DNA of 40,130 nt from an uncultured Gammaproteobacteria bacterium (GCA_900315395.1 OMZC01000014.1:1-40130); one strand, 5' to 3'; shown: positions 1 through 9,405, numbered from the stretch's first letter. Numbers and translations: made by a program. The notes: generated by a model from the sequence alone, not told the origin.

Positions 1-637
1 GTCTTGTAAGTAAACCTGTATCTGCTGACTTTTTAGGCAAGATATGACGTCCTATAAAGAACATAAATAATGAGGTAGCTAGAGCTATAGGGCCACCAAT
101 TGGCGCAAATTCAAAAAATCCATATGGTTCTAAACCAGCACTGGAGACTTCAGCTACAGCTAACATATTAGGAGGTGTACCTACCATGGTTAAGTTACAG
201 CCTACATTAGCAGCAACAGCAACTGACATTAAAATTGGAGCTGAAGGAATTTTAGCTGAAAGACATACACCAATAATTACTGGCAACAGACATGCCACAG
301 TACCGGTATTAGAAGCAAAGGCAGACAGTACGATGGTCAAAATCATAAAAGCAGGGATTAAAGCATGCTGCGTACCGCCCACTTTACGCACAATAAAGTT
401 ACCTATTGTTTGGGCAAGTCCAGACTCAAGCATGGCAGCACCAACTACAAACATGCCCGAGAACAAGATCACATTACTGTTTGAAAATCCAGAAAAAGCT
501 TCTTGAGGTGTTAAGATTCCAAAGAAGACTAAGGCTACTGTCGCGCTTAGAGCAGAGACTGCAACAGGTATTATTTCTGTTAAAAATAACAGAGCTACTA
601 TAACTAGAATAATAAGTGTTATTAGAGCCTGATCCAT
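1..637 (-). CDS. SLC13/DASS-type membrane transporter, N-terminal part, cut by window edge
   Basis: Reading the minus strand from an ATG at 637 gives 212 codons without a stop, running off the left edge. The start follows GAGGAAA about six bases upstream, a good ribosome binding site. The product is highly hydrophobic, with several membrane helices. It carries an SNTGT stretch near residue 110 and a GTPPN stretch near residue 153; motifs of this kind mark the SLC13/ArsB ion-transporter superfamily (di- and tricarboxylate or sulfate carriers). It should sit in the inner membrane. The substrate cannot be read from this half of the protein; a dicarboxylate would suit a fermentative organism, but that is inference. 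It is divergent from the peptidase gene at 880, and 242 bases separate them with no clear gene. Confidence 0.8.
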   Translation of the reverse strand, partial: MDQALITLIILVIVALLFLTEIIPVAVSALSATVALVFFGILTPQEAFSGFSNSNVILFSGMFVVGAAMLESGLAQTIGNFIVRKVGGTQHALIPAFMILTIVLSAFASNTGTVACLLPVIIGVCLSAKIPSAPILMSVAVAANVGCNLTMVGTPPNMLAVAEVSSAGLEPYGFFEFAPIGGPIALATSLFMFFIGRHILPKKSADTGLLTR

Positions 638-879
638 TTTAGTTTCCTCAAAAATTTTGTTTGATTTAATCATTTATGGAGTTTCATCGCTATTGCCTCA
701 ATATCAAACTGTGATTTGTGCAAACCTTGACAACGCAAATTGCTACAAGCATCAAAAATCTATAACTTATCAATACACTAAGTAAAAGCTAATCAAGAGA
801 AAATACAATGAAATGTCTTTAACAATAGATTAAACAAGATGATACGAAGTTCCAAAAGTGAGCTAAAAATCTAAAAACT

Positions 880-2790
880 GTGCCTTTGTATATGCTATTA
901 TTTAGAACTATGATTAACGTTAAGATTACTAACAGAACTGCAACAGAAGATTATGTGGCCGTTGAAAGAGAGACGGGCGCTATTGCTTTACCTAGCAAAC
1001 ATGTCTTTGCAATTTTTTCTGTTGGAATCATCTCTGTCCTTTTAGCACTCCCCTTTGGACAGTTAATTCCTGAAGATTATTCCCCATTCTCAGCATTAAG
1101 TGCTGGTCGTCAGGAACAGAACAGAAGATACGAACAGGCCTACCTTAGAAATGATGAATCGTTTGCAGAAAAGAATCTTGAGATCTCGTCAACAGCAGGT
1201 TCTGAAGAAAACTACGATGATGAAGTTATTCCTGAAGCTCTGCTTGCTAATGATTCAAAGGATGATTCATATACAACTCAATCAGCAGTTTCAGATCAGG
1301 ATACTGAGCGTCAGAAGTTCGTAACTACTGACGATAAGTTAAAGAAAGAAGTTGAAAACTCTGAAAAGTTCATTGCCAACATCATGGAGCCTAAAAACAT
1401 AACTGATGAGCGCAAGGCTGAAAGTAAACAAGAATCAGATGATGTAACAGCTCTTAAGAATACCGTTGTTAAAAAAGAGTTCAAGTATGACGGTAAGTGG
1501 TATGAACAGACCGTTAAGAAAGGTGATTCTCTCTTTAAGATTTTTACTTACTTAAATCTTGATGTGAAGGATTTAAAGAAGATTAGGGCTGCCTCTGGCG
1601 ATGACAACTTAAACCTCTCTGTTGGCGACAAAATCCAGTTCTTAGTTAATAACAAGAACGTTTTACAAGAAATCGCTATTCCTCTTGCCGGCAAGAAACA
1701 ATTGAGATTCTCTCGTGATCTTGATGATGGCAGTTTTGCAATGTCTAAAGAAGATAGATTTGCTCAATTTGAAAATAATAAAAAATCAAAGATGGAGCAA
1801 GCTACACAGATGCCAGGCTATCTAGAGGCTCAAAAGGAAAAAGAAGCTAAAGAAAAAGAGCTTTTGTTAGCTAAAGAAAAGGCTGAAAAAGAAAAAGCAA
1901 AGCTTGATGCCATGACAGCTGCTTTAGATAAGAAAGAAGCTGAAAAAGAAGCAGATGTTGCTCAAGAGAAAGAGTCAAAAGTTAATCTTGCTAACAGACC
2001 ACGCTTAATCATCGGTTCAATTAGAGCCGGAGAGAACTTTGATAAGGCAGCAGCCCGTTTAGGACTTACCCGTTCTGAGATTGTAAGTATTAAGAATCAG
2101 TACTCAGGTAAGATTGACTTTAAGCGTGTTGGTGCTGGTGATAACTTTAGAGTTTTATTCAACGGTATCGGTTCAGGTTCTAGCATGACTGCAATTTCTG
2201 TAGATTCAGGCAGATACGGTCAGATTAACCTCTATCGTCACCCACAGAACCATATCTTCTACGAGGAGAATGGTTACCATCCATCTACAGGTACCTTCAG
2301 ACGTTTCCCATTCATGGGTCAGGTAAAGGTTAATTCTCCATTTAACTTAAACCGTTATCACCCTATTAAGAAGCGCAGAAGACCTCATTATGGTGTGGAC
2401 TTTAAGTTACCTATCGGTACACCAGTATATGCTCCTGCTGAAGGCACTGTAACCTACGCAGGTTACATGCGTGGTGGTGGATATACCGTAATTATTAACC
2501 ATAAAGGCGGTTATACCACCGTCTATATGCATCTATCCAAGTTCGATGTAAGAAAGGGACAGGATGTCAGAATCGGTCAGGTTATTGCTAAATCTGGTAA
2601 TACCGGCTATTCAACAGGTTCTCACTTACATTATGAGGTTCACATCAACGGCAGAGCTGTTGATCCTCTAAAAGTTGACCTTCCTTCAGGAAGTCCAGCT
2701 ACAGCACAGAGATTACGTGAATCTTTCAAGAACACGGTATATATTTTAAAGACAGAGCTGTATAAGAATGCTCTAGCTGAAAACAAGTAA
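880..2790 (+). CDS. mepM: M23-family murein endopeptidase, MepM/OapA-like
   Basis: Predicted envelope peptidoglycan DD-endopeptidase that cuts peptide cross-links so new wall can be inserted. The 636-residue product has one membrane anchor near residues 43-62, then an acidic linker. An OapA/LysM-like segment lies around residues 204-270 and a Lys/Glu/Ala-rich coiled coil around 305-370. A second OapA-like segment follows, then a C-terminal M23 LytM domain near 490-600. The zinc motifs are intact: HxxxD (H503, D507) and HxH (H582, H584). The start is uncertain. GTG 880 is used here; ATG 892 and ATG 910 are alternatives and none has a strong ribosome binding site. A weak promoter TTAACA-16-GATACG lies at 819-846. 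The next gene follows on the same strand after 97 bases and may be co-transcribed. Confidence 0.88.
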   Translation: MPLYMLLFRTMINVKITNRTATEDYVAVERETGAIALPSKHVFAIFSVGIISVLLALPFGQLIPEDYSPFSALSAGRQEQNRRYEQAYLRNDESFAEKNLEISSTAGSEENYDDEVIPEALLANDSKDDSYTTQSAVSDQDTERQKFVTTDDKLKKEVENSEKFIANIMEPKNITDERKAESKQESDDVTALKNTVVKKEFKYDGKWYEQTVKKGDSLFKIFTYLNLDVKDLKKIRAASGDDNLNLSVGDKIQFLVNNKNVLQEIAIPLAGKKQLRFSRDLDDGSFAMSKEDRFAQFENNKKSKMEQATQMPGYLEAQKEKEAKEKELLLAKEKAEKEKAKLDAMTAALDKKEAEKEADVAQEKESKVNLANRPRLIIGSIRAGENFDKAAARLGLTRSEIVSIKNQYSGKIDFKRVGAGDNFRVLFNGIGSGSSMTAISVDSGRYGQINLYRHPQNHIFYEENGYHPSTGTFRRFPFMGQVKVNSPFNLNRYHPIKKRRRPHYGVDFKLPIGTPVYAPAEGTVTYAGYMRGGGYTVIINHKGGYTTVYMHLSKFDVRKGQDVRIGQVIAKSGNTGYSTGSHLHYEVHINGRAVDPLKVDLPSGSPATAQRLRESFKNTVYILKTELYKNALAENK

Positions 2791-2887
2791 ACAGACAATT
2801 TACATTCTGTATAAGTCGACAATATAAAAGTCTTATACATAGACAAAACAATAGACAAAGTAAGATAAGCAAAAGTAAGGATCAATC

Positions 2888-4690
2888 ATGCTAAGTGAAA
2901 AAGAGTTTTGTGAAGAAGCCCTAGCCGTATTGAAATGGTTGATTGCTATTCCTAGCATCACTAGAACCTCTGGTGATGAAATCATAAATCACACAATCTA
3001 TAACACAGTATCTGAGTTTACCTATTTTAAGAGTCATCCTGAGTATTTAAATTTCATTACTCATGATGATCAGAAGAATCACTCTTTTACAGCTTTCGTA
3101 AGACGTGACTTAATTACTAAACCTACATTAGTGGTGTTATGTAATACTGATACCTCATCAAATGAAGTTTACGGTACCATCAAGTCATATGCTTTTAAAG
3201 CTGATGATTTAAAAATCAAGTTAAAGAACTTGTCTTTAACCGAAAAGCAGTTAAAAGATTTAGAAAACGAAAAGAACATTTATGGCTTAGGAAGCTTTGA
3301 GAACAAAGCCCCTATTGCCGGTATGCTGATCTTATTAAAGTACTACACCGAAAGATTATGGGAATTACCTGCTAATCTGTTGTTTGTTTGTACCTCTGAA
3401 TCTTTAAATGGCCATGAAGGTATCAGAACCTGTTTACCTTACATTCATAATCTAATTAACTATTATGATATTGAGTTATCTTTAGCTTTGAGCTTCAAAC
3501 CTGAATCTGTTGGTGTTACCGAGAACACTATTAACCTTTACACTGCCAATATGGGTAAGGTAGAAGCAGGTTTCTACATCTTTGGTGAAGGTACAGATAC
3601 AGAGTTACCATTTAAAGGTTTCTCTCCTACTTTAATTGCTTCAAAAATCATTGAAGATATTGAGTTAAATCCAAAGATCACTAAAGATATTTCTCATTCA
3701 GCGATTGCTCCTACTTTTAACTATCTGCATTCATATAACAACCGCTCACCAAATACCCCTGATGCGGTACATTTAAGTTTCAATTTCCCCTTTATTAACT
3801 TAAATCTATTAGATTTAGTTGAGAACTTAAAACAGATTGCAGCTACAGCTATTGAGAAGACCGCAGGCTTCATGGAAGACAGAGAGAACTTCTTCTGTAA
3901 GATAAATGACACCGAGCCTTTAAATCCATCTAGAGAAGCTGAAGTTTTATCTTTCTCTGATCTTTTCTACAGAGCAAGTCTGCATTATAAAGGCAACTTA
4001 AAGTCAGCTATTGAAGGCTTAATTCAGAAGTGCACTAATGAAGATCTTGGAAGTCACGACATTATCAAGACCATTATTGAGCGTTTAAATGAATTAGCTC
4101 ATTTACCAAGACCATCTGTTGTGATCTTCTTTGGTAATGACTTTATCCCTCAGCAACAGTTACGTAAGAACTTTGCTCTAGATAGAGAGCTTTACATTAA
4201 GATCAATCGCGCTGTTGAAGAGTTCAATAAAGATCATGATCATCAAATCAATATCGAAAATGAGTGTCCTGCTAATGACAACTGCTTTATCAGACCAGTA
4301 GGTATTGACGTTGCTTTAAAAGCAATGAAAGATGAGTGCCCTATTCCGGTATCAACTTTCTATAACCTGAATGCCCCTGGCATTACCTTTACCTATAAAG
4401 GTGGTGAACTTTACAGAGCTTGTGAACACGTAGAGATGAGTATCTTTACTGACATGCTAAGCTTTGTACACAACTTAATGATTGAGATTGGTCCTGACGA
4501 TTCATCAAGCTTTGAAAAGAAAGCAGAAGATGATGCAATGTCAGCATTAAAGATCGACAAGATCATTAAAAAGAACAATGTAAAGAAAGAAGATGAAGGT
4601 AAGATTGAAGAGTCCTCATCAGAGAGTAAGTCTGAAGACTCTGATAAAGATAAGTCAGATGCTACAGAGAATACCGTTGAGAAGATCTAA
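2888..4690 (+). CDS. RocB-like M20-family protein, probably catalytically inactive
   Basis: The 600-residue product follows the layout of the RocB branch of M20 zinc peptidases, including a YG-x-(I/L)-K-S-x-AF segment (residues 95-103) after the first metal motif. From remembered family sequence, the ligands are mostly replaced. The HxDT motif reads NTDT (N86, D88), the GRGxxDMK motif reads GLGSFENK (E138), and the DEE motif reads SES (E171, S172). The later SEP motif reads FKP, and the C-terminal ligand His is not in place. Hydrolase activity is therefore unlikely. The last 60 residues are a Lys/Glu/Ser-rich, probably disordered tail. The start has AAGGA about eight bases upstream. The gene converges with another degenerate enzyme gene across a shared terminator. 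The role is unknown; binding or scaffolding is inference. Confidence 0.75.
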   Translation: MLSEKEFCEEALAVLKWLIAIPSITRTSGDEIINHTIYNTVSEFTYFKSHPEYLNFITHDDQKNHSFTAFVRRDLITKPTLVVLCNTDTSSNEVYGTIKSYAFKADDLKIKLKNLSLTEKQLKDLENEKNIYGLGSFENKAPIAGMLILLKYYTERLWELPANLLFVCTSESLNGHEGIRTCLPYIHNLINYYDIELSLALSFKPESVGVTENTINLYTANMGKVEAGFYIFGEGTDTELPFKGFSPTLIASKIIEDIELNPKITKDISHSAIAPTFNYLHSYNNRSPNTPDAVHLSFNFPFINLNLLDLVENLKQIAATAIEKTAGFMEDRENFFCKINDTEPLNPSREAEVLSFSDLFYRASLHYKGNLKSAIEGLIQKCTNEDLGSHDIIKTIIERLNELAHLPRPSVVIFFGNDFIPQQQLRKNFALDRELYIKINRAVEEFNKDHDHQINIENECPANDNCFIRPVGIDVALKAMKDECPIPVSTFYNLNAPGITFTYKGGELYRACEHVEMSIFTDMLSFVHNLMIEIGPDDSSSFEKKAEDDAMSALKIDKIIKKNNVKKEDEGKIEESSSESKSEDSDKDKSDATENTVEKI

Positions 4691-4710
4691 GACGTTTTAG
4701 ATTTGCATAT

Positions 4711-4736
4711 AAAAGAGAGCTTTACTGCTCTCTTTT
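4711..4736. terminator. Bidirectional intrinsic terminator
   Basis: A perfect 10-bp inverted repeat, AAAAGAGAGC and GCTCTCTTTT around a 6-base loop, lies between the convergent genes ending at 4690 and 4787. The A and T tracts suit termination in both directions. Confidence 0.85.
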
Positions 4737-4786
4737 AGTATCTAGTAAACACAATTGCTGAAGTTCCGGAAATTATCTTTTGGTCA

Positions 4787-5965
4787 TTAAAGAGCCAATG
4801 ATAAGATCACCTCACAATCTGTCTTATCTAACTTCTCATAATTACCAATATTGCCTATCTCAGGGAATCCTGCTTTATACAAGATCCTCTCAATATCAGC
4901 TGCATCACCGTTAATCTCTGATAGGCTTGTAGGAAGTCCAAACTTTTTGAACATCTCTTTAATTAGTATCACTGTGTTTTTAGATGTAAACTCAAGATCC
5001 TGATAATCTAAAGCGACATTAAATACAGATGAACCAAGTTTTGCTACCTTCTTAGCATGCTTCTTTTGTACAAATTCAAACCAAGCTGGCAGAACGATAC
5101 TCTCTGCCTGTTCTCTTGAGCAGTCAAATACACTCACAATTGCTCTTGAGAGGATATCTACAGATACATCATCACCAAAAGAGTAGAAAGGCACAACATA
5201 AGCTGTAATACTTGCCCACATCAAATTATTGATACATTCAAGATCACCTGGCTTATCCTTTAACTTGTTGTACATTAAAAGCACGGTCTTTAAAGTAGCT
5301 TCTGTAATGTTATCTGAAAGCAGTGTTACTTTGTTTTTAGCAAAGTAACGGTGCAACATCAATGAGGTAATAGAGACCACATTGCTCTCTAAAGACATGT
5401 CATCATATAAACACAACTCAGGAGAATAAATGATGAACTTTGGATATAAAAGATCTGAAGAGCAACTGTAGAAAGTCAATGAACCATCAGATAAACGGTG
5501 AGCTACAGAAGCACTGTCAGAGTTAGCTGCACCTGTACAAATAGTGGTACTGATAATTCCAATTGGCAGAGCCTGTTCGATGTCGTATTCTTTTTTAAAG
5601 ATATTATAGAAATTGTCATCAAAAGGAGATGCTACAGCAATTAACTTAGAGATGGTAAATTCATTGATACCACCTACTGCTAAAACAAAATCTACATTCT
5701 CTTCACGGCAAATTCTAATACCTTTGAAAATGGTATCGATTTTTGGAGTTTTAAGATCGTCTTCTGCTAACTCCACAAAATCAAGACCGGTTAATCTTAA
5801 CGAACGCTTAATCTTATCTAAGAGGTTATTTAGATTCTTAATATTTCTTGAATAATGTAAAAGAACTCTACTTCCACCTAGGTATTTAATCTGTCTACCA
5901 ACATCATTTTCTTCATTAGAACCATAGAGTAATTGAGTTCTTGTAAGATTATTGTAATTTTGCAT
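4787..5965 (-). CDS. YqhD/BdhA-like iron alcohol dehydrogenase family protein, metal site lost
   Basis: The 392-residue product aligns by eye along its length with YqhD-type NADPH-dependent alcohol dehydrogenases. Shared landmarks are LAVGG near 95-99, a TG-x-x-x-S stretch near 144-149, MWA near 249-251 and IVLPAW near 290-295. The functional residues have changed. The GGGSxxD nucleotide motif reads GGINEFT. The four metal ligands, D194, H198, H267 and H281 in Escherichia coli YqhD, correspond to S198, L202, R274 and R284. Oxidoreductase activity is unlikely. The frame is intact over its full usual length, so the protein is probably maintained for another purpose. The gene is divergent from the potABC operon and converges with the RocB-like gene. 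The function is unknown. Confidence 0.75.
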   Translation of the reverse strand: MQNYNNLTRTQLLYGSNEENDVGRQIKYLGGSRVLLHYSRNIKNLNNLLDKIKRSLRLTGLDFVELAEDDLKTPKIDTIFKGIRICREENVDFVLAVGGINEFTISKLIAVASPFDDNFYNIFKKEYDIEQALPIGIISTTICTGAANSDSASVAHRLSDGSLTFYSCSSDLLYPKFIIYSPELCLYDDMSLESNVVSITSLMLHRYFAKNKVTLLSDNITEATLKTVLLMYNKLKDKPGDLECINNLMWASITAYVVPFYSFGDDVSVDILSRAIVSVFDCSREQAESIVLPAWFEFVQKKHAKKVAKLGSSVFNVALDYQDLEFTSKNTVILIKEMFKKFGLPTSLSEINGDAADIERILYKAGFPEIGNIGNYEKLDKTDCEVILSLAL

Positions 5966-6029
5966 AGTAACCTTTGAAAAAATTACAATTTTTTTAACAA
6001 AATCGTAAAAAAAATTTCATATAAAGATC

Positions 6030-6049
6030 AGATAATTAGACGATTATCT
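6030..6049. promoter_or_regulatory. Palindromic operator candidate between divergent genes
   Basis: AGATAAT-N6-ATTATCT is a perfect 7-bp inverted repeat in the divergent gap between the YqhD-like gene and potA. Its size and spacing suit a dimeric repressor. No regulator is identified. Confidence 0.4.
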
Positions 6050-6103
6050 AGACCTAGTTTAAGATAAAAAAAGAATAAATGTCTATGTAACTGAAAATAA
6101 ATG

Positions 6104-6131
6104 TTGACTGTTATCACTTTTCATTTAAGAT
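6104..6131 (+). promoter_or_regulatory. Candidate sigma70 promoter for potABC
   Basis: TTGACT at 6104-6109 and TAAGAT at 6126-6131, with a 16-base spacer, lie about 50 bases ahead of the chosen potA start. Confidence 0.45.
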
Positions 6132-6182
6132 CAGCGAAAAAAAACAACCTTTTTGTTTTTCTCTAGATGGAGATTTACGCGC

Positions 6183-7400
6183 GTGGAAAATATTAGCGCT
6201 CAAAACGCAAAATCAGCAAATAACCAGGTAAAACCTGGTGAAGCAACTTTTAAACAGCAGCACAGACCAGGTGAGTTACCAGGTCAGAAAGCTTCTCCTG
6301 TAGAACAGAATAAAAAACCTATTTTGGAGATAAAGTCGCTTACCAAGAACTTTAGTAATTTTACTGCAGTTAACAATGTTGACCTAACCATCTATGAGGG
6401 TGAAATTTTTGCTCTTTTAGGATCATCTGGTTGCGGTAAATCTACTCTTTTAAGAATGCTAGCTGGTTTTGAGCATCCTAGCGCAGGTCACATCATCTTA
6501 GATGGTGAAGATATTGTTGATCTTCCACCATACAAGAGAACCTTAAATATGATGTTCCAGTCATATGCTTTATTCCCTTATATGACTGTAAGACAGAACA
6601 TCGCTTTTGGTCTTAAGCAAGAGAAATTACCAAAAGACGTTATCAATGAGCGTGTAGACAAGATGTTAAAGCTTGTTCACATGGAAGATTACGTTGATAG
6701 AAAGCCTTACCAGTTATCTGGTGGTCAAAGACAGCGTGTAGCTTTGGCAAGATCACTTGCTAAAGAGCCTCGTTTACTGCTTCTTGATGAGCCTATGGGT
6801 GCTTTGGATAAGAAACTGCGTGAGCAGATGAGATTGGAGTTAGTTGACATTATTAACTCTGTAGGTGTTACCTGTCTAATGGTTACCCACGATCAGGAAG
6901 AAGCTATGACCATGGCTGACAGAATTGCCATCATGGATAGAGGTGAGTTCGTTCAGATCGGTGGTCCTCGTGAAATCTACGAGAACCCTAACTGCCGTTT
7001 CTCAGCTGAGTTCATCGGTTCTGTTAACATGTTTGATTGTACCTTAACCACATCAAACGCTAACGGTTCATTCATTGCTTGCAATGACTTCCCTCGTCCA
7101 ATTGAATTACAGCACGATATTGATATTGCCGACGGTATGCCTTTGTCAATTGCAATGCGTCCTGAAAAGATTTACATCTCTCATGAAGAGCCTCAAGAGG
7201 AAACCAACTGGTGTTCAGGTATCGTAGAGAATATTGCTTATTTAGGTGATATTTCTATTTACTACGTAAGATTGCCATCAGGTAGAATCATTACCTCTAC
7301 ACTGCCTAATGTTGACAGATTCAAGGTTGGTCTGCCTACATGGGATGATAAGGTTTACCTAAGCTGGGATCCTGAGTCCTGCATTGCATTAACATTCTAA
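6183..7400 (+). CDS. potA: Polyamine-type ABC transporter ATPase PotA
   Basis: ATP-hydrolysing subunit of a spermidine/putrescine-type importer at the inner face of the membrane. A GSSGCGKST Walker A lies near residues 80-88. It is followed by the LSGGQRQRVALARSL signature, Walker B LLLLDEP with its D-loop, and a THDQEEA switch motif. A C-terminal TOBE-like region (RPEKI) contacts or regulates the transporter. GTG 6183 was chosen because GGAG lies ten bases upstream at 6169-6172; a TTG at 6153 would add ten residues but has no ribosome binding site. The first 45 residues are polar and extend beyond the usual PotA start. It is the first gene of a potABC operon. No binding-protein gene follows, so the substrate is inferred only from family. 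Confidence 0.9.
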   Translation: MENISAQNAKSANNQVKPGEATFKQQHRPGELPGQKASPVEQNKKPILEIKSLTKNFSNFTAVNNVDLTIYEGEIFALLGSSGCGKSTLLRMLAGFEHPSAGHIILDGEDIVDLPPYKRTLNMMFQSYALFPYMTVRQNIAFGLKQEKLPKDVINERVDKMLKLVHMEDYVDRKPYQLSGGQRQRVALARSLAKEPRLLLLDEPMGALDKKLREQMRLELVDIINSVGVTCLMVTHDQEEAMTMADRIAIMDRGEFVQIGGPREIYENPNCRFSAEFIGSVNMFDCTLTTSNANGSFIACNDFPRPIELQHDIDIADGMPLSIAMRPEKIYISHEEPQEETNWCSGIVENIAYLGDISIYYVRLPSGRIITSTLPNVDRFKVGLPTWDDKVYLSWDPESCIALTF

Positions 7401-7410
7401 GAGGCAAATT

Positions 7411-8376
7411 ATGGCAGTTGTAAGCATTGGTTCTTCAAAGAGACCAAGCTCCAAGGGACACAGACCACCACCTAGATTTGTCCCTGGTAAAAAGATTTCA
7501 TGGAGAGAAAGAGCAATCATATTCGTACCATATGTATGGATGATCCTGTTCTTCCTGATCCCATTTTTAATTATTTTCAAGATTTCTTTTTCTATTACAG
7601 AAATCTCTATTCCACCTTATTCTCCAATTATTACTTTTGAAGAAGGTGCAATGCAGATCATTCTGCATCTTGAAAATTACACCAATATCTTTACAGATCC
7701 TGACGGTACTTATTTGAGATCATACCTAAAGTCAATTCAGGTAGCTGCTTTCTCAACTCTGTTCTGTCTAATCATTGGTTACCCTATTGCCTGGGCTTTA
7801 TCCTCAGCAAAGAGTACCACCAGAAACATTCTCTTTATCTTAATCATCATGCCAAGCTGGACCTCTTTTGTGGTTCGTATTTACGCTTGGATGACTATCT
7901 TAAAGAGGGACGGTCTAATCAATGATATCTTAATGACCTTAGGTATCATCGATCACCCAATGCACATGTTGCAGACAGATTTTGCTGTTTACGTAGGTAT
8001 CGTTTACTGTTACTTACCTTATATGGTTTTACCTCTTTTCTCTGCTTTAATGAAGGTTGACTACAGCTTAATTGAAGCTGCTCAGGACTTAGGTTGCAAA
8101 CCTGTAAAGACTTTCTTCCAGGCTTTAGTACCACAGACTAAGAGCGGTATTATCGCAGGCTCTATGCTGGTATTTATTCCAGCAATCGGTGAGTACGTAA
8201 TTCCTGAACTGTTAGGCGGTAAGGATTCAATTCTTATCGGTAGAATTCTCTGGCAGGAATTCTTTAACAACAGAGATTGGCCTTTAGCTTCAGCTGTTGC
8301 TATTACCATGTTAACTATCATGGCAATTCCTATTATCTGGTTCTTTAAGGCACAGCGTAAGAAGGGAGACTACTAA
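7411..8376 (+). CDS. potB: Polyamine-type ABC transporter permease PotB
   Basis: Inner-membrane permease of the BPD-transport type, 321 residues with about six helices. A polar N-terminal 40 residues precedes the first helix at roughly 44-65. The coupling region that docks on the ATPase reads EAAQDLGCKPVKTFFQALVP, the expected EAA motif. The start is ATG 7411 with GAGG about seven bases upstream, ten bases after the potA stop. It pairs with potC, which begins one base after its stop, so the two subunits are probably translationally coupled. Confidence 0.9.
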   Translation: MAVVSIGSSKRPSSKGHRPPPRFVPGKKISWRERAIIFVPYVWMILFFLIPFLIIFKISFSITEISIPPYSPIITFEEGAMQIILHLENYTNIFTDPDGTYLRSYLKSIQVAAFSTLFCLIIGYPIAWALSSAKSTTRNILFILIIMPSWTSFVVRIYAWMTILKRDGLINDILMTLGIIDHPMHMLQTDFAVYVGIVYCYLPYMVLPLFSALMKVDYSLIEAAQDLGCKPVKTFFQALVPQTKSGIIAGSMLVFIPAIGEYVIPELLGGKDSILIGRILWQEFFNNRDWPLASAVAITMLTIMAIPIIWFFKAQRKKGDY

Positions 8377-8377
8377 A

Positions 8378-9256
8378 ATGATATTAAAAAAACAGACTAA
8401 AAGTCTTATTATCAGAGTAATCATCCTGGCTTTAGCACTGACTTTCTTATACTTACCAATCATGACCTTGATTGTTTATTCATTCAACGAGTCAAAGATG
8501 GTAACTGTATGGACTCAGTTCTCATTAAAGTGGTACAAGGCTTTATTCAACAACTCAGCTATCATTACAGCTGTTGGAATTTCACTTACCATTGCTTTTA
8601 TGTCAGCTATTGCCTCCGTTGTCATTGGTACCTTAGCTGCTTTTGTTATGGTAAGAGTTCATAAGTTCCACGGTGAAAGTGCTTTCTTACTGTTTATGAC
8701 AGCACCTATGATCTTACCTGAGGTGATCTCAGGTCTTGCACTGTTACTTTTATTCGTAACCTTAGGTGATATCATTCCTGTATTCTCTGACAGAGGCATG
8801 ATCACTATTTGGATTGCCCACGTAACTTTCTGCTCTGCTTATGCAACTGTAGTTATCCGCTCAAGATTTGTTGAGCTTGATGTTTCAATTGAAGAGGCTG
8901 CAAAAGATCTAGGAGCAGGTCCTTTGAAAGTATTCTTTGTGATTATTCTGCCAGCTATTATGCCTGCAGAAGTTGCAGCATTCTTACTTTCATTTACCAT
9001 GTCAATGGATGATCTGGTTATCACAAGTTTCGTAGCAGGTCCTAACTCAACTACATTACCAATGCTGATCTTCTCAAGCGTAAGACGTGGTCTGTCACCC
9101 GAGATCAACGCATTAGCATCTGTAATTGTGCTCGTTGTATCCTGCTTTGCTTTTGGTTCTTGGGTACTTACCGTAAGAAAACAAAAGCGTAAAGAAAAGA
9201 ATCAGGCTTTAATTGAAGCTGCACTTCGTAAAGAAACAGCTCGCCATACAGCTTAA
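8378..9256 (+). CDS. potC: Polyamine-type ABC transporter permease PotC
   Basis: Second permease subunit, 292 residues with six predicted helices. The EAA motif reads EAAKDLGAGPLKVFFVIILP. The C-terminus is a basic cytoplasmic tail rich in Lys, Arg and Glu. A TAA-A-ATG junction links it to potB. In enterobacteria potD normally follows; here the operon ends in a terminator at 9263 and the next gene is prs. The importer must borrow a substrate-binding protein from elsewhere, perhaps the one at 32212, or the partner lies outside the window. Confidence 0.9.
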   Translation: MILKKQTKSLIIRVIILALALTFLYLPIMTLIVYSFNESKMVTVWTQFSLKWYKALFNNSAIITAVGISLTIAFMSAIASVVIGTLAAFVMVRVHKFHGESAFLLFMTAPMILPEVISGLALLLLFVTLGDIIPVFSDRGMITIWIAHVTFCSAYATVVIRSRFVELDVSIEEAAKDLGAGPLKVFFVIILPAIMPAEVAAFLLSFTMSMDDLVITSFVAGPNSTTLPMLIFSSVRRGLSPEINALASVIVLVVSCFAFGSWVLTVRKQKRKEKNQALIEAALRKETARHTA

Positions 9257-9262
9257 TTTTTA

Positions 9263-9298
9263 AGAGCCTCAATTTAGTATCAGAAAAATTGAGGCTCT
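9263..9298 (+). terminator. Terminator of potABC
   Basis: A 13-bp inverted repeat, AGAGCCTCAATTT and AAATTGAGGCTCT around a ten-base loop, begins seven bases after the potC stop. The run of T after it is short (TTTT a few bases on). Confidence 0.7.
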
Positions 9299-9341
9299 CA
9301 TGTTTTAAAACACAATAAAACCAATTCAAAATGATTTTTTT

Positions 9342-9370
9342 CTGACCTTCGTCAAAATTTTGTATATAAT
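9342..9370 (+). promoter_or_regulatory. Sigma70 promoter for prs
   Basis: CTGACC at 9342-9347 and a perfect TATAAT at 9365-9370, with a 17-base spacer, lie about 35 bases ahead of the prs start. Confidence 0.65.
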
Positions 9371-9405
9371 ACGCTCACGTTCTTCAATCACTAATCGAGA
9401 TATTT

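Noticed and set aside
186-603. Two overlapping plus-strand open frames
   Set aside because: They lie opposite the SLC13-type transporter gene, whose minus-strand reading has clear membrane segments and family motifs.
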